Shown here piece after piece: positions 35,137 through 46,100 of a DNA stretch of 64,000 nt (positions within the stretch are counted from its first letter, which is position 1; the number at the start of each line of letters is the position of its first letter). Position numbers and translations under genes: made by a program. Source of the stretch: Streptosporangium amethystogenes (lineage in GTDB: Bacteria > Actinomycetota > Actinomycetes > Streptosporangiales > Streptosporangiaceae); the NCBI RefSeq assembly GCF_000721075.1, contig NZ_JOEQ01000009.1, positions 62,001-126,000 of the forward strand, written 5' to 3'. Under the pieces are notes generated by a model, which saw nothing but the letters and a program-made list of their open reading frames with translations, had not been told where the DNA came from and did no database searches.

Positions 35137-35706
35137 ATGCGCATTCTGGGAGTTCTCGCCGTCGCCCTGCTCTGCGCCGGCTGTGGCGAGCGGGCCGCCG
35201 ACACCCATCCCACCGGGCACGGCCCGGCCGCCGCCTCAAGCACCGTCGGGATCCGCCTTACCGGGGGCGGGGTGTTCTCCGCTCCCGAGCCTCGTGCCTC
35301 CGCCATCGCCTACGACGCCACGCTGGTGCCGCCGGGAGCCACCGCCCGGGTCACCGCGGAGTCGGGGGCGGTGCTCGCCACCTCCACGATCACCGTCACC
35401 GGCATGCTTCCGGGACGCACCTACGGGGCGCACCTGCATGTCAACCCGTGTGGTTTCAAGCCCGAGGACGCCGGGCCGCACTACCAGCACGCCCACGCCC
35501 ATGCCAGTGCCCAGAACGAGGTCTGGCTCGACTTCACCACCGACGCCCGGGGGGAGGCCACCGCCACCACCACCCGGGACTGGGCGTTCGTCGCGGGCCG
35601 GCTGCCCAGATCGTTGGTGATCCACGCCGAGCCGACCCGCACCGCCGGCGCCGAGGCCGGCAGTGCCGGCCCCCGCGTCGCCTGCGTCACGCTCGTCCAG
35701 TCCTAG
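35137..35706 (+). CDS. superoxide dismutase-like lipoprotein
   Basis: A 189-residue lipoprotein with lipobox LCAGC (Cys 16) and a Cu,Zn-superoxide-dismutase-like fold: VSGM-like loop GRTYGAHLHVNPCG with a His-x-His pair and an HYQH motif at GPHYQHAHAHAS, then RSLVIHAEP. Some of the histidines match Cu,Zn-SOD ligands, but the full ligand set and disulfide are not evident, so it may lack SOD activity. It detoxifies superoxide or binds metal in the cell envelope. Confidence 0.75.
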   Translation: MRILGVLAVALLCAGCGERAADTHPTGHGPAAASSTVGIRLTGGGVFSAPEPRASAIAYDATLVPPGATARVTAESGAVLATSTITVTGMLPGRTYGAHLHVNPCGFKPEDAGPHYQHAHAHASAQNEVWLDFTTDARGEATATTTRDWAFVAGRLPRSLVIHAEPTRTAGAEAGSAGPRVACVTLVQS

Positions 35707-35726
35707 GGCGTCGGTGTGATCCGCGG

Positions 35727-36713
35727 TCAGGCGTGGCCCGCGGGGATGGTGCCGAGGCGGCCCGCCTGGTAGTCCTCGAACGCCTTGACGAGCTCCGCCT
35801 GGGTGTTCATCACGAACGGCCCGTAGTGCGCGACCGGCTCGCCGATCGGGCGCCCGCCGAGCACGATGACCTCCATGTTGGGACTCCGGCTCTCCTGGGC
35901 GCCGGCCGCCGACAGCGTGATGGTCTCGCCGTCGGTGCCCAGCCCCGGAAGGCCGCCGAAGCCGTCGAAGACGGCCAGCTGGCCCGACTCGATCGGCTGC
36001 CGGTCGCCGCCCGCGGTGCCGTGACCCGACAGGACGTACGCGAGAGCGTTGAAATCCTTGCGCCAGGGGAGCGTCAGCTGGGAGCCCGGGCTCAGCGAGG
36101 CGTGCAGCAGGGTGATCGGCGTCCTGGTGGAGCCGGGGCCGGTGAACTCGCCGACCTCGCCCGCGATCAGGCGGACCAGCGCCCCGCCGTCGTGGCTGCT
36201 GAGCAGGACGACGTTGGTCCTGCCGATGTCCTGGTACTTCGGCGCGACCATCTTCTCCCTGCCGGGGAGGTTGACCCAGAGCTGGATCCCGTGGAACAGG
36301 CCGCCCTTGGTGACCAGCCACTCCGGGGGAGCCTCCTTGTGCAGGATCCCGCCGCCGGCCGTCATCCACTGGGTGTCGCCGTCGGAGATCGTGCCGCCGC
36401 CGCCATGTGAGTCGGCGTGGTCCATCACGCCGTCGATCATGTAGGTGACGGTCTCGAAGCCCCGGTGCGGGTGCCAGGGGGTGCCCTTGGGCTCGCCCGG
36501 CGCGTAGTCGACCTCGCCCATCTGGTCCATCATGATGAACGGGTCGAGATACTGGGGCTTGATCGTCGCGAGTGCCTTGCGGACCGGGAAGCCCTCTCCC
36601 TCGAATCCGCTCGGGGCTGTGGTGATCGCCAGCACCTGGCGCTCGCGGACCGCGTTCAGCGGCTGCGGCAGGCGGGGCAGGGTCAGCGGGTTCTCTACGG
36701 TCACGGCCGGCAT
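35727..36713 (-). CDS. pirin family protein
   Basis: A 328-residue two-cupin pirin: LDPFIMMDQMGEVDYAPGEP, KGTPWHPHRGFETVTYMIDG with the metal-binding HPHRG, MTAGGGILHKEAPPEWLV, and a C-terminal cupin (VLGGRPIGEPVAHYGPFVMN). Pirins are Fe- or Ni-binding quercetinase-like proteins with roles in redox regulation. Start ATG 36713. Its 3' end faces the SodC-like gene. Confidence 0.93.
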   Translation of the reverse strand: MPAVTVENPLTLPRLPQPLNAVRERQVLAITTAPSGFEGEGFPVRKALATIKPQYLDPFIMMDQMGEVDYAPGEPKGTPWHPHRGFETVTYMIDGVMDHADSHGGGGTISDGDTQWMTAGGGILHKEAPPEWLVTKGGLFHGIQLWVNLPGREKMVAPKYQDIGRTNVVLLSSHDGGALVRLIAGEVGEFTGPGSTRTPITLLHASLSPGSQLTLPWRKDFNALAYVLSGHGTAGGDRQPIESGQLAVFDGFGGLPGLGTDGETITLSAAGAQESRSPNMEVIVLGGRPIGEPVAHYGPFVMNTQAELVKAFEDYQAGRLGTIPAGHA

Positions 36714-36790
36714 TGTGGTTTCCTTCCTGCGATGTTCGCAGGCGACAACTCAGTTGATGTTTCAACTATTCCATGGCGGACGAGATCGGG

Positions 36791-37639
36791 TCAGCCGAAG
36801 ACCGCGGGCGGGGGGACCGGGGTGACCACGGCGTCGCCGTCGTGCAGCGGGCGGGCTCCGGCGATGAACCTGACGACGTCCTCGCCGTACACGCAGCGGG
36901 CCTGGGTGAGGCCGCCCGCGGCCCTGCGGGTCAGGTCGGAGACGGGGAGCGGCAGCCGGGAGGCGGCGACGATGAGGTTGCCGAAGCGGCGGCCCCGCAG
37001 GATGCCCGGCTCGGCGAGCAGTGCCACCTGGGGGAAGGTCTCGCGGACGGTGGCGAGCACCCGGCGGGTGAAGGCCAGCCCCTTGCCGTCGCCGACGTTG
37101 ATCAGCACGGTGCCGGTGGTGCGCAGGACGCGGGCGACGTCCCCCATGTACTCGCAGGTGGCCAGCTCGATCGGCATCGTTGCGCCGCTGAAGGCGTCCA
37201 GCACGAGCAGGTCGGCCGAGTCGTCCCCGAGCCCGGCGGTGGCGGTGCGGCCGTCGAGGACCCTGACCTTGAGCCGGGGCACCGACTTCAGCCGGAGTTG
37301 GTCCCTGACGAGCTGGACGAGTCCCTCGTCGGGCTCGGCGACGATCTGCCGGGACCCGGGACGGGTCGCCGCGACGTAGCGGGGCAGGGTGCAGGCGCAA
37401 CCGCCCACGTGCACCGCGTCCAGCGGGCCCTCGGCGAGCAGGTCGACGACGTCGGCCATCAGCTGGACGTACTCGAAGTCGAGGTAGGTGGCGTCGTCGA
37501 GGTCGACGTACGACTGCGGCACGCCGTCCTTGGAGACCACCCAGCCGGAGGGCCGGTCGAGGTCCTGCAGGAGGTCCACCTCGCCGAAGGTCACCGGATA
37601 CCGGCCCGGCATCGGCTCCCGCGCTTCCCGCCTGCCCAT
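36791..37639 (-). CDS. spermidine synthase-like methyltransferase-fold protein
   Basis: A 282-residue Rossmann-fold protein of the spermidine synthase (PABS) superfamily: YLDFEYVQLMADVVDLLAEG, GGCACTLPRYVAA (SAM-type Gly loop, less canonical), VDGRTATAGL-like RVLDGRTATAGLGDDSADLL and NLIVAASRLPLPVSDL. Actinobacterial members of this form are not proven polyamine enzymes. I chose the ATG at 37639 because AGAGGAT precedes it, rather than upstream starts at 37684 or 37735. Confidence 0.8.
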   Translation of the reverse strand: MGRREAREPMPGRYPVTFGEVDLLQDLDRPSGWVVSKDGVPQSYVDLDDATYLDFEYVQLMADVVDLLAEGPLDAVHVGGCACTLPRYVAATRPGSRQIVAEPDEGLVQLVRDQLRLKSVPRLKVRVLDGRTATAGLGDDSADLLVLDAFSGATMPIELATCEYMGDVARVLRTTGTVLINVGDGKGLAFTRRVLATVRETFPQVALLAEPGILRGRRFGNLIVAASRLPLPVSDLTRRAAGGLTQARCVYGEDVVRFIAGARPLHDGDAVVTPVPPPAVFG

Positions 37640-37760
37640 CAGCTGGATCCTCTTTTCCACGACGTGAACCCGGAGAGAAACCATATGCCCCGTTTCCACT
37701 ACGGCGGATCCCGGCTGGAGGAGACGCCGGCCCACGGCCGCGACGTGTAGGAGGGATCAC

Positions 37761-37795
37761 AACCTACGATGACGTAACTTACGATACCGTAGGTT
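37761..37795 (+). promoter_or_regulatory. promoter/operator of hemolysin III gene
   Basis: AACCTACG (37761-37768) and CGTAGGTT (37788-37795) form an inverted repeat that encloses a -10-like TACGAT (37780-37785). Transcription would begin at about the ATG (37797), giving a leaderless mRNA. Repression by a TetR-type protein is plausible. Confidence 0.5.
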
Positions 37796-37796
37796 T

Positions 37797-38465
37797 ATGG
37801 CCACGACCGTCGCAGAAACGCTCGCCGAGTCCGTCAAGCCCCGCCTCCGCGGCTGGTTGCACGCCGGGGCGCTCCCCGTGGCGCTCGTCGCGGGATTCGT
37901 CCTGGTGGCGCTGGGGCCCACCCCGCAGGCGAGGATCGCCGCCGCGGTCTACGCGATCACCTCCGGCCTGCTCTTCGGAATCTCGGCCACCTACCACCGG
38001 GGGGTGCTCTCCCCGCGTACGGAGGCGGTGCTCCACCGGCTCGACCACGCCAACATCTACCTGATCATCGCGGGCACCTACACCCCGTTCGCGCTGCTCG
38101 CCCTGGACGCTCCGGCCGACGCGGTGGTGCTCGGCGTGATCTGGACGGGCGCGATCGCCGGGGTGCTCTTCCGGGTGCTGTGGGTCAACGCCCCCCGGTG
38201 GCTCTCGACCGCCCTCTACATCGGCCTCGGCTGGACCGCCGTCTTCGTGCTGCCGCAGCTCGTGCGGGGCGCGGGCGTGGTCGCGGTGGCCCTGGTCTTC
38301 CTCGGCGGGGTGCTCTACACGGCGGGCGGCGTCGTGTACGCCATGAAGCGGCCAGACCCCTCCCCCCGGTGGTTCGGCTTCCACGAGGTCTTCCACGCCT
38401 TCACCGTCGCCGCCTACCTGGTGCAGTATGTGGCGGTCTCCCTGGTGGTCTACGCGGCGGCGTAA
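37797..38465 (+). CDS. hemolysin III (PAQR) family membrane protein
   Basis: A 222-residue membrane protein with seven predicted spans. The family signature is clear: SATYHRGVLSPRTEAVLHRL near the start, DHANIYLIIAGTYTPFALLA, and the C-terminal HEVFHAFTVAAYLVQYVAVS. It contains the PAQR metal ligands (His in SATYH, HEVFH and DHA). It may be a receptor-like hydrolase of ceramide type; no hemolytic role is proven. It is followed by an oxidoreductase. Confidence 0.92.
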   Translation: MATTVAETLAESVKPRLRGWLHAGALPVALVAGFVLVALGPTPQARIAAAVYAITSGLLFGISATYHRGVLSPRTEAVLHRLDHANIYLIIAGTYTPFALLALDAPADAVVLGVIWTGAIAGVLFRVLWVNAPRWLSTALYIGLGWTAVFVLPQLVRGAGVVAVALVFLGGVLYTAGGVVYAMKRPDPSPRWFGFHEVFHAFTVAAYLVQYVAVSLVVYAAA

Positions 38466-38475
38466 CGTGCCGTGC

Positions 38476-38856
38476 ATGACGCGAATCCAGGATCTGGGCA
38501 CCGAGAAGTACGTGTCCGTGACCACTTTCAAGAAGAGCGGCGCCGCGGTGCCGACGCCGGTGTGGGTCGCCCCCGACGGTGACTCCCTGCTGGTCTGGAC
38601 CGCCGGCTCCTCCGGCAAGGCCAAGAGGATCCGGAACAATCCGGAGGTCGTCGTGGCGGCGTGCGACGCGCGGGGCAACACGCGAGGACAGGGGGTCAGG
38701 GGCGTCGCGCGGGAGTTGCCGGCCGAGGAGAGCGAGTGGGTCCGGGGGCTGATCGTCGCGAAGTACGGGCTCCTCGCCCGGCTGCTCATGATCGGCAGCA
38801 GGTTCCGCCGGGGGGCCGGCGGCACCGTGGGAATCCGTATCTCTCCGTCGAGCTGA
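38476..38856 (+). CDS. PPOX-class F420/FMN-dependent oxidoreductase
   Basis: A 126-residue split-barrel flavoprotein of the PPOX/F420-binding kind: LGTEKYVSVTTFKKSGAAVP, TPVWVAPDGDSLLVWTAGSS, GKAKRIRNNPEVVVAACDAR. The match is to small actinobacterial enzymes (Rv2061-like) that reduce unknown substrates with deazaflavin F420. It follows the hemolysin III gene by 10 bases. Substrate unknown. Confidence 0.9.
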   Translation: MTRIQDLGTEKYVSVTTFKKSGAAVPTPVWVAPDGDSLLVWTAGSSGKAKRIRNNPEVVVAACDARGNTRGQGVRGVARELPAEESEWVRGLIVAKYGLLARLLMIGSRFRRGAGGTVGIRISPSS

Positions 38857-38960
38857 CCTGGCCCGACCCGCGGCAGGTTGATTTGACTGATCTGTGGTCT
38901 CGGAAGGAGCGGTCCCCGGGAAGGGAGACGGTCATCGAGAGGGGCTCGGGCCGCACGGTC

Positions 38961-38993
38961 CCGGCGCCCGGGCATTCATGCCCCGGGTGCCGG
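38961..38993 (+). terminator. hairpin after PPOX gene
   Basis: CCGGCGCCCGGGC (38961-38973) and GCCCCGGGTGCCGG (38980-38993) pair nearly completely around ATTCAT, with one G-U pair and a one-base bulge. Confidence 0.5.
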
Positions 38994-39095
38994 TAAACCG
39001 AAAAATCTTCACAAGAATCGCTTCCAGCGCGTAATCTCTCCGTGTAGATGTGTCAATGGCGGGGGATCATCTCTTCGGATCACCGTGGAGGGGAC

Positions 39096-40502
39096 ATGGA
39101 CGTGCACGCCCGTCTCGCTCGTCATCTGCTCGTCGACGGCTACCGGCTGGTGCTGGACCTCGAACGGAGCCGAGGTTCCCGGCTCGTCGACGCCCGCACC
39201 GGCCGAAGCTACCTGGACTTCTACAGCTTCTTCGCCTCGGCCCCGCTCGGGGTGAACCCGTTCGACGACGACCCCGAGTTCCTGGCGCTACTCGGCCGCG
39301 TCGCCGCGAACAAGCCCGCCAACTCCGACCTCTACACCTCCCACCTCGCCGACTTCGCCGACACGTTCGCCAGGGTGCTCGGTGATCCCGAGCTGCCGCA
39401 CCTGTTCTTCGTGGAGGGCGGAGCCCTCGCCGTGGAGAACGCGCTGAAGTGCGCCTTCGACTGGAAGAGCCGTCTCAACGCCTCACGGGGGCGCTCACCC
39501 GAGCTCGGCGGCAAGGTGCTCCATCTCACCCGCGCCTTCCACGGGCGCAGCGGCTACACGCTCTCGCTGACCAACACCGACCCGATCAAGACCGACCGGT
39601 TCCCGAAGTTCGACTGGCCCAGGATCGAGGTGCCCGCGATCCACCTCGGCGACGTCGAGGCGGCCGAGGAGAGATCCCTGGCCGCGGCGCGGGCCGCCTT
39701 CGAGCGTCATCCCCATGACATCGCCTGCTTCATCGCCGAGCCCATCCAGGGGGAGGGGGGCGACAACCACATGCGGGCGGAGTTCCTGCTCGCGATGGAA
39801 CGGCTCTGCCACGAGCACGAGGCCCTCCTCGTCATGGACGAGGTGCAGACCGGTGCCGGGACCACGGGCACCCCCTGGGCCTACCAGCAGCTTGGCCTGA
39901 GTCCCGATGTGGTGGCCTTCGCCAAGAAGGTCCAGGTGGGCGGGATCATGGCGGGCCGCAGGGTCGACGAGGTGCCGGACAACGTGTTCCGGATCAGTGG
40001 CAGGATCAACTCGACCTGGGGCGGAGGGCTGGTCGACATGGTCCGCTCCCGCCGGATACTGGAGATCGTGGAGCGCGACGGACTGATCCCGCGCGCGGGC
40101 AGGCTCGGCGCCGAGCTCCTCAAGGCGCTGCTGGAGATCCAGGCAGGCTTCCCCGGCCTGGTGGAGAACGCCCGGGGACGCGGCCTGATGTGCGCGTTCG
40201 ACCTGCCGGACGCCGCGCGGCGCGACCTGTTGGTGGCCACGCTCAGGGAGGACGAGGGCGTGCTGGTCCTGCCCTGCGGCGAGCGCTCGGTACGGTTGCG
40301 CCCGGCGCTCTCGATCACCTCCGAGGAACTGGGGGAGGGCACGTCCGCCATCACCCGCGCCCTGGAGGTCTCCCGCCGCCCGAGGCGCCCCGCTCGGTCG
40401 GGCCCGACGGCTCCGAAGCGGTCCGGAGACGTCGTGTCGCCGTTCAGCAGTGCTGAGGGTCCTCGCGCGCGGCCCGTTCCAGCCACAGATCGATCGCGGT
40501 GA
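39096..40502 (+). CDS. lat: L-lysine 6-transaminase
   Basis: A 468-residue PLP-dependent class III aminotransferase: [47 protein letters not shown]-type [16 protein letters not shown] and the PLP lysine in [12 protein letters not shown] (Lys277/278). The sequence fits lysine 6-transaminase (Lat), which makes delta-piperideine-6-carboxylate from lysine. The last ~40 residues ([20 protein letters not shown] onward) are a tail not usual for the family and overlap the convergent LuxR gene by 59 bases. ATG 39096 has a GGAGGGG site. Confidence 0.9.
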   Translation: MDVHARLARHLLVDGYRLVLDLERSRGSRLVDARTGRSYLDFYSFFASAPLGVNPFDDDPEFLALLGRVAANKPANSDLYTSHLADFADTFARVLGDPELPHLFFVEGGALAVENALKCAFDWKSRLNASRGRSPELGGKVLHLTRAFHGRSGYTLSLTNTDPIKTDRFPKFDWPRIEVPAIHLGDVEAAEERSLAAARAAFERHPHDIACFIAEPIQGEGGDNHMRAEFLLAMERLCHEHEALLVMDEVQTGAGTTGTPWAYQQLGLSPDVVAFAKKVQVGGIMAGRRVDEVPDNVFRISGRINSTWGGGLVDMVRSRRILEIVERDGLIPRAGRLGAELLKALLEIQAGFPGLVENARGRGLMCAFDLPDAARRDLLVATLREDEGVLVLPCGERSVRLRPALSITSEELGEGTSAITRALEVSRRPRRPARSGPTAPKRSGDVVSPFSSAEGPRARPVPATDRSR

Positions 40503-40698
40503 CCCGCGAGTCGACCCCCAGCTTGGCGTATATCCGGTTCACATGGTTCTTCACGGTCTTCTCGCTCAGAAATAGGTGCTGGGCGATCTGCCCATTGGAA
40601 CGACCCGTCGCGATCAGTTCCATGACCTCGGTCTCGCGCCTGCTCAAGCCCGTCACGGCTGTGGGTTCCGCGTCGAACGTGGCATCGTCGACTTTCAT
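40444..40698 (-). CDS. stand-alone LuxR/GerE HTH protein
   Basis: An 84-residue protein that is essentially only a GerE helix-turn-helix: [56 protein letters not shown]. No receiver or sensor domain is present. It is likely a small regulator. It overlaps the 3' end of the transaminase gene by 59 bases on the opposite strand. Confidence 0.88.
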   Translation of the reverse strand: MKVDDATFDAEPTAVTGLSRRETEVMELIATGRSNGQIAQHLFLSEKTVKNHVNRIYAKLGVDSRVTAIDLWLERAAREDPQHC

Positions 40699-40817
40699 CC
40701 GGCCTCCGTGGTTGCAACACGGTCAGGTCGCCGAAACCCCCGATCCTACGGCGTAGCGATAGCTGCGAGCATAACCCGCAATATCCACTTTTGGTGGGTA
40801 AGGGGAGTGGAAATGCA

Positions 40818-40847
40818 GAACGACCGGTCCCGAGGGACCGGCCGTTC
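40818..40847 (-). terminator. terminator hairpin downstream of tRNA-His
   Basis: GAACG (40818-40822) and CGTTC (40843-40847) flank CCGGTCCC/GGGACCGG with one mismatch, giving a long stem just after the tRNA-His 3' end on the minus strand. Confidence 0.7.
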
Positions 40848-40850
40848 TCT

Positions 40851-40927
40851 TGGGGTGAGCGAGGGGACTTGAACCCCCGGCATCTAGGACCACAACCTAG
40901 CGCTCTGCCAACTGAGCTACGCCCACC
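40851..40927 (-). tRNA. tRNA-His (GTG)
   Basis: Cloverleaf read on the minus strand: acceptor GGTGGGCG with complementary CGCTCACC, D arm GCTCAGTTGGCAGAGC, anticodon arm CTAGGTTGTGGTCCTAG with anticodon GTG, T arm GGGGGTTCAAGTCCCC. The extra 5' G (position -1) pairs with C73, as is special to tRNA-His. CCA is encoded (40853-40851). It follows orn in the same direction. Confidence 0.97.
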
Positions 40928-41002
40928 ATCGCCGCCGTAGCAGCACATGAAAAGTGTAGCGGTCTTTGGGAGTCGTTTCGTACCGGGTTTCCCGCGAGCC
41001 GG

Positions 41003-41605
41003 TCAGGGTTTTCGCGCGGACACGGTCTCGGCCAGTTCCCTGGCGGTGGCGGAGTCGGGTCCCGGCTGGGGCACGAAGACCGCCGCGCGGTAGTAGCGCA
41101 ACTCCCGGATGCTCTCGACGATGTCGGCCAGCGCGCGGTGGCCGCCCTGCTTCTCGGGCGAGGCGAAGTAGACCCGTGGGTACCAGCGCCGGGCCAACTC
41201 CTTCACCGAGGAGACGTCGATCATCCGATAGTGCAGGAAGGCGTCCACGGCGGTCATGTCCCGGGAGAGGAACGACCGGTCGGTGGAGATGGAGTTGCCG
41301 CACAGCGGAGCCTTCTTCGGCTCCTTGATGTGCCCCTTGATGTACTCGAGCACCATGGACTCGGCCTCGGCCAGCGTGACGCCCTCACTCAGCGCGTCCA
41401 GCAGACCGGAGGCGGTGTGCATCTCGCGCACCACCTCCGACATCTGCTCGACGGACTCGGGCGGGGGTTTGATGACCACGTCCACACCTTCGTCAAGCTG
41501 GTTCAGCTCGCCGTCGGTGACCACGCAGGCCACCTCGACGAGCGCGTCACGGCCAAGGTCAAGCCCGGTCATCTCACAGTCGATCCAGACCAGCAGGTCA
41601 CTCAT
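41003..41605 (-). CDS. orn: oligoribonuclease
   Basis: A 200-residue DEDDh exonuclease that degrades 2-5 nt RNA (and linear di-nucleotide products) to monomers. Motifs: [12 protein letters not shown] (Asp9, Glu11), [20 protein letters not shown], and [16 protein letters not shown] with the catalytic His and Asp. Essential in many actinobacteria. It lies 21 bases after the DUF2510 gene and before tRNA-His. Confidence 0.97.
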   Translation of the reverse strand: MSDLLVWIDCEMTGLDLGRDALVEVACVVTDGELNQLDEGVDVVIKPPPESVEQMSEVVREMHTASGLLDALSEGVTLAEAESMVLEYIKGHIKEPKKAPLCGNSISTDRSFLSRDMTAVDAFLHYRMIDVSSVKELARRWYPRVYFASPEKQGGHRALADIVESIRELRYYRAAVFVPQPGPDSATARELAETVSARKP

Positions 41606-41626
41606 AGCCTTCAGGGTAGTACTCCG

Positions 41627-42730
41627 TTACGAGAGCTTGAATGACTTGATCACCTTGTCCACCGTTGAGATGCCGAGATTGTCGGGCACGGTGATGTAGG
41701 CCAGCGCCGCTCGGCTGCCCTCACCCCGGTCGACGATCAGGAACGCGGCCCGCTCCCGCTTCCACTTCCAGCCGTTGGCCTCGGACTGCTCGGAGAAGTC
41801 CAGGTCGAAGACGAACAGCCAGGCGTCCTTGCCGCTCACCTTGACCGCCTTGTCCTCGACGATCTTCCGGCGGTGCGGGGGGCTGTAGAAGTTGGGCTCG
41901 ATGACCTGCAGCAACGTCGTGGCGACCGAACGCATGCTCGCGGCACCCTGGTAGCCGTACTGGTCGGGAAGCTCGCCGGTCAGCACGTTGCCGACCCAGT
42001 TGCCGCCCTTGCCGTCGAAGTTCTCGTGGGCGGTGGCGACGGCCCCGCTGTTCCAGGTGAACCCGAGCCCGCCGCCGGCGCTGGGAGGCACCTGCCAAGG
42101 CCCCGCGGGGATCTGGTAGGACAGACCGGTCACGGGGTCGGTGATGCGCCCGTCCACCGGCTGGGGCAGCGGGCTCTGCGAGGGCGTCGCCTCGGGGGTC
42201 GGCTCCCGGCTGGGGTCCCGGCTCGCCGAGGGAGGCGGCGTACGGGGTGTGACGGGCTCGCCGGCCTCGTTCCTGCCGTCGGGGTTGATCAGATACATCG
42301 CGGCGACCACGATCACGACGATCAGGACCAGCGCGCCGCCACCGCCGAGGATCCACGGGAGCGGACCGCTCTTGCGCGGCGGCGGCCCGGACGGGTGGAC
42401 GCCGTACGGCGGGAGGGGCATCTGCGCGGTGTTGCCGTTCGGCTGTCGCGTGCCCGCCGGTCCCTGCTGTACGGTCTGCTGGTTCCACTGGCCAGTCGGG
42501 CCCGTTCCCACGGGCTCTTCCCGCGAGGGAGGCGGCGCCGCCTGCCAGGCACCCTGCTCCACGGGGGGAGGCTGGGAGGAGAAGGGGCCGGTCTGCGATC
42601 CCTGGGGCATGCCCTGCCCTGGCACATCCGCCTGATGGGTGGCATCGGTCCACTGGTGGCCGTCCCACCACCGCAACAGCGGTGAGCCGTAGGGATCGGG
42701 GTACCAGCCGGAGGGGGTCTGCGTGGTCAT
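41627..42730 (-). CDS. DUF2510 membrane protein
   Basis: A 367-residue protein. It starts with DUF2510 (TPSGWYPDPYGSPLLRWWDG, QWTD), followed by a Pro/Gln-rich region (about 35-125), a transmembrane span (SGPLPWILGGGGALVLIVVI near 130-160), and a 200-residue outer part with VTGLSYQIPAGPWQVPPSAG and WKWKRERAAFLIVDRGEG. DUF2510 is a domain of unknown role at the start of membrane proteins. ATG 42730 chosen. It is the third gene of the kinase operon. Confidence 0.85.
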   Translation of the reverse strand: MTTQTPSGWYPDPYGSPLLRWWDGHQWTDATHQADVPGQGMPQGSQTGPFSSQPPPVEQGAWQAAPPPSREEPVGTGPTGQWNQQTVQQGPAGTRQPNGNTAQMPLPPYGVHPSGPPPRKSGPLPWILGGGGALVLIVVIVVAAMYLINPDGRNEAGEPVTPRTPPPSASRDPSREPTPEATPSQSPLPQPVDGRITDPVTGLSYQIPAGPWQVPPSAGGGLGFTWNSGAVATAHENFDGKGGNWVGNVLTGELPDQYGYQGAASMRSVATTLLQVIEPNFYSPPHRRKIVEDKAVKVSGKDAWLFVFDLDFSEQSEANGWKWKRERAAFLIVDRGEGSRAALAYITVPDNLGISTVDKVIKSFKLS

Positions 42731-42785
42731 GGCCGTCAGAGTAGTAAGAACGGCTTTGTACTGCATTGTGGACCTTGCGGATCAC

Positions 42786-44204
42786 TCATGAACATTTGTA
42801 GGTGAAGGTGGCCCTGTCCTGGATCTTCTTGCCCTCGGGGGCCGGCGAGAGCAGCGACAGGATGACGGTCCCCTTGAAACTTCCCTCGCCCTTGACCGTC
42901 CAGTCCAGGCTCACCTTGTGCGAAGCCGCTCCGGACGAGATCTGGTCGGTCTGCACGATCGGCTCCTTGCGGTCGCTCCGCTTCCACTGGTAGCTGACCT
43001 CCCCGCCCGCGCCGTTGGTGTACAGGACACCGGTGATCTTCACCGTCGTGTCGCAGCCCTGGGTCTTCCTGGGGGCGCTGACGTCCACCTTCGTCACCTC
43101 AAGCGGTGCCGACGAGCCGCGGAACAGCCAGAGCGCCAGCGCTCCCACCACCATCAGCGCGAGGATCGCCGAGGAGAGGATCGTACGACCGCGACGCCGC
43201 CGAGCATGGGGGGCCGCGGCGGTCCTGAGCCTGTCGGAGGGCGGCTCGGTCTGCTGCTGGTCCCGGCCGGCCCGCCAGATCCGGGCGGCCGTGGTCTCGG
43301 CGGGCACCCCGGGGCCGAACCGCAGGACCACGTCCTCGGGCCGGTGCCCGCCGGCCTCCAGGGTTCGCTGCTCGCCGGTTCTCGGAACGTGGAGCAGCGT
43401 GACGATCTCCCCCTCGTCGGGGGCGGCCGGCACGGGCGGCGGGGGCACTCCCCGGCCGGGCGCCTCATGCGCCGACCATCGGTGCAGGGTCTCCGCGAGT
43501 CTGTCGCGGGTGGTGAACCCGGAGGGCAGCACGTCACGCCCGGTGAGCAGGGTGTCGCGCGCGGCGGCGAGCCCCCGGATGGAGGCCGTCGCCGCCGCCC
43601 GTTCCAGCAGTTCCGCGGCTTCCCGGTCGGCCGAGGCCCAGGTGGCGGCCAGCCCCCTGGCGAGTGACGCCCAGGCGGCCACGTCCCGCTCCGGCGCGGG
43701 CGGGCGGCCGAGCAGCGCGTCGAGCAGGCCCCGCTCGGCGAGCAGCGCCGACCCGTCCGGAGCGATCACCACGGTGCCCGGGTGAAGCTCACCGTGGATG
43801 AGCCCGGAGGAGTGGACGGCCAGCAGCGTCCGCGCCGTCTCCACCAGGACCGTGGCCGCGCTGCCCGCGTCGGGCCCGGGTGAGCCAGGGGCGCCGGACA
43901 GCAGGTCGCGCACCGTCGGTGCCGCCGGTTCTGCGGTGAGCAGCCAGACCTCGTCCTGGGCCGTGATGAGGTCGGCGATCGGGACCAGCCCGGTCAGGCC
44001 GCTCTGTGTGAGCCTGCGGTCGGCGACCACGGCCGCGATCAGCCTCTCCCGGGCCGAGGGATCGGCGACCAGTCTCGGGTCGAACCTGAGTGTGCTTCCC
44101 CGCCGTCCGTCGGCCGCGACGGCCGACGACCAGATTCCCAGGTCGCCGGCCCAGGTGCGGCCGGTCAACCGGAATCCGGCGACGCCGCCCCGGTCAGTGT
44201 CCAT
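42786..44204 (-). CDS. membrane pseudokinase
   Basis: A 472-residue protein with a degenerate kinase-like N-terminal region. The catalytic loop reads LIHGELHPGTVVIAPDG (H137GELHP) instead of HRDLKPxN, lacking the catalytic Asp, and no DFG is seen. Around 341-361 is a transmembrane helix (TILSSAILALMVVGALALWL), and the rest lies outside, with a beta-rich domain (VEVTKVDVSAPR then TVKITGVLYTNGAGGE). The start follows the kinase end by 19 bases. It likely serves as an adaptor to the upstream kinase. Confidence 0.8.
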   Translation of the reverse strand: MDTDRGGVAGFRLTGRTWAGDLGIWSSAVAADGRRGSTLRFDPRLVADPSARERLIAAVVADRRLTQSGLTGLVPIADLITAQDEVWLLTAEPAAPTVRDLLSGAPGSPGPDAGSAATVLVETARTLLAVHSSGLIHGELHPGTVVIAPDGSALLAERGLLDALLGRPPAPERDVAAWASLARGLAATWASADREAAELLERAAATASIRGLAAARDTLLTGRDVLPSGFTTRDRLAETLHRWSAHEAPGRGVPPPPVPAAPDEGEIVTLLHVPRTGEQRTLEAGGHRPEDVVLRFGPGVPAETTAARIWRAGRDQQQTEPPSDRLRTAAAPHARRRRGRTILSSAILALMVVGALALWLFRGSSAPLEVTKVDVSAPRKTQGCDTTVKITGVLYTNGAGGEVSYQWKRSDRKEPIVQTDQISSGAASHKVSLDWTVKGEGSFKGTVILSLLSPAPEGKKIQDRATFTYKCS

Positions 44205-44223
44205 GATTCTGCCTGCTCCCTGG

Positions 44224-45894
<1,671 letters not shown>

Positions 45895-46016
45895 AACGGT
45901 CTCCTCAGTTGTCTGGGCCCCCACCCATAACAGACGGACCGTAGCCTAGTCATAGAGAAACGCATTTCGCGCATCAATCGCGAATCAGTCTCACTCCATA
46001 AGCGGCCCAGCGAGAA

Positions 46017-46038
46017 GCCGCTCCCTTCTGGGAGCGGC
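46017..46038 (-). terminator. 9-bp hairpin after PPOX gene
   Basis: GCCGCTCCC (46017-46025) and GGGAGCGGC (46030-46038) pair around TTCT, 63 bases beyond the stop of the leftward PPOX gene. Confidence 0.6.
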
Positions 46039-46100
46039 GGAGTCATGGGTTGATCGGTACGAGCGGTAAGGTCTCGCGCGGACGGGCGCGCCGCGGAGAC

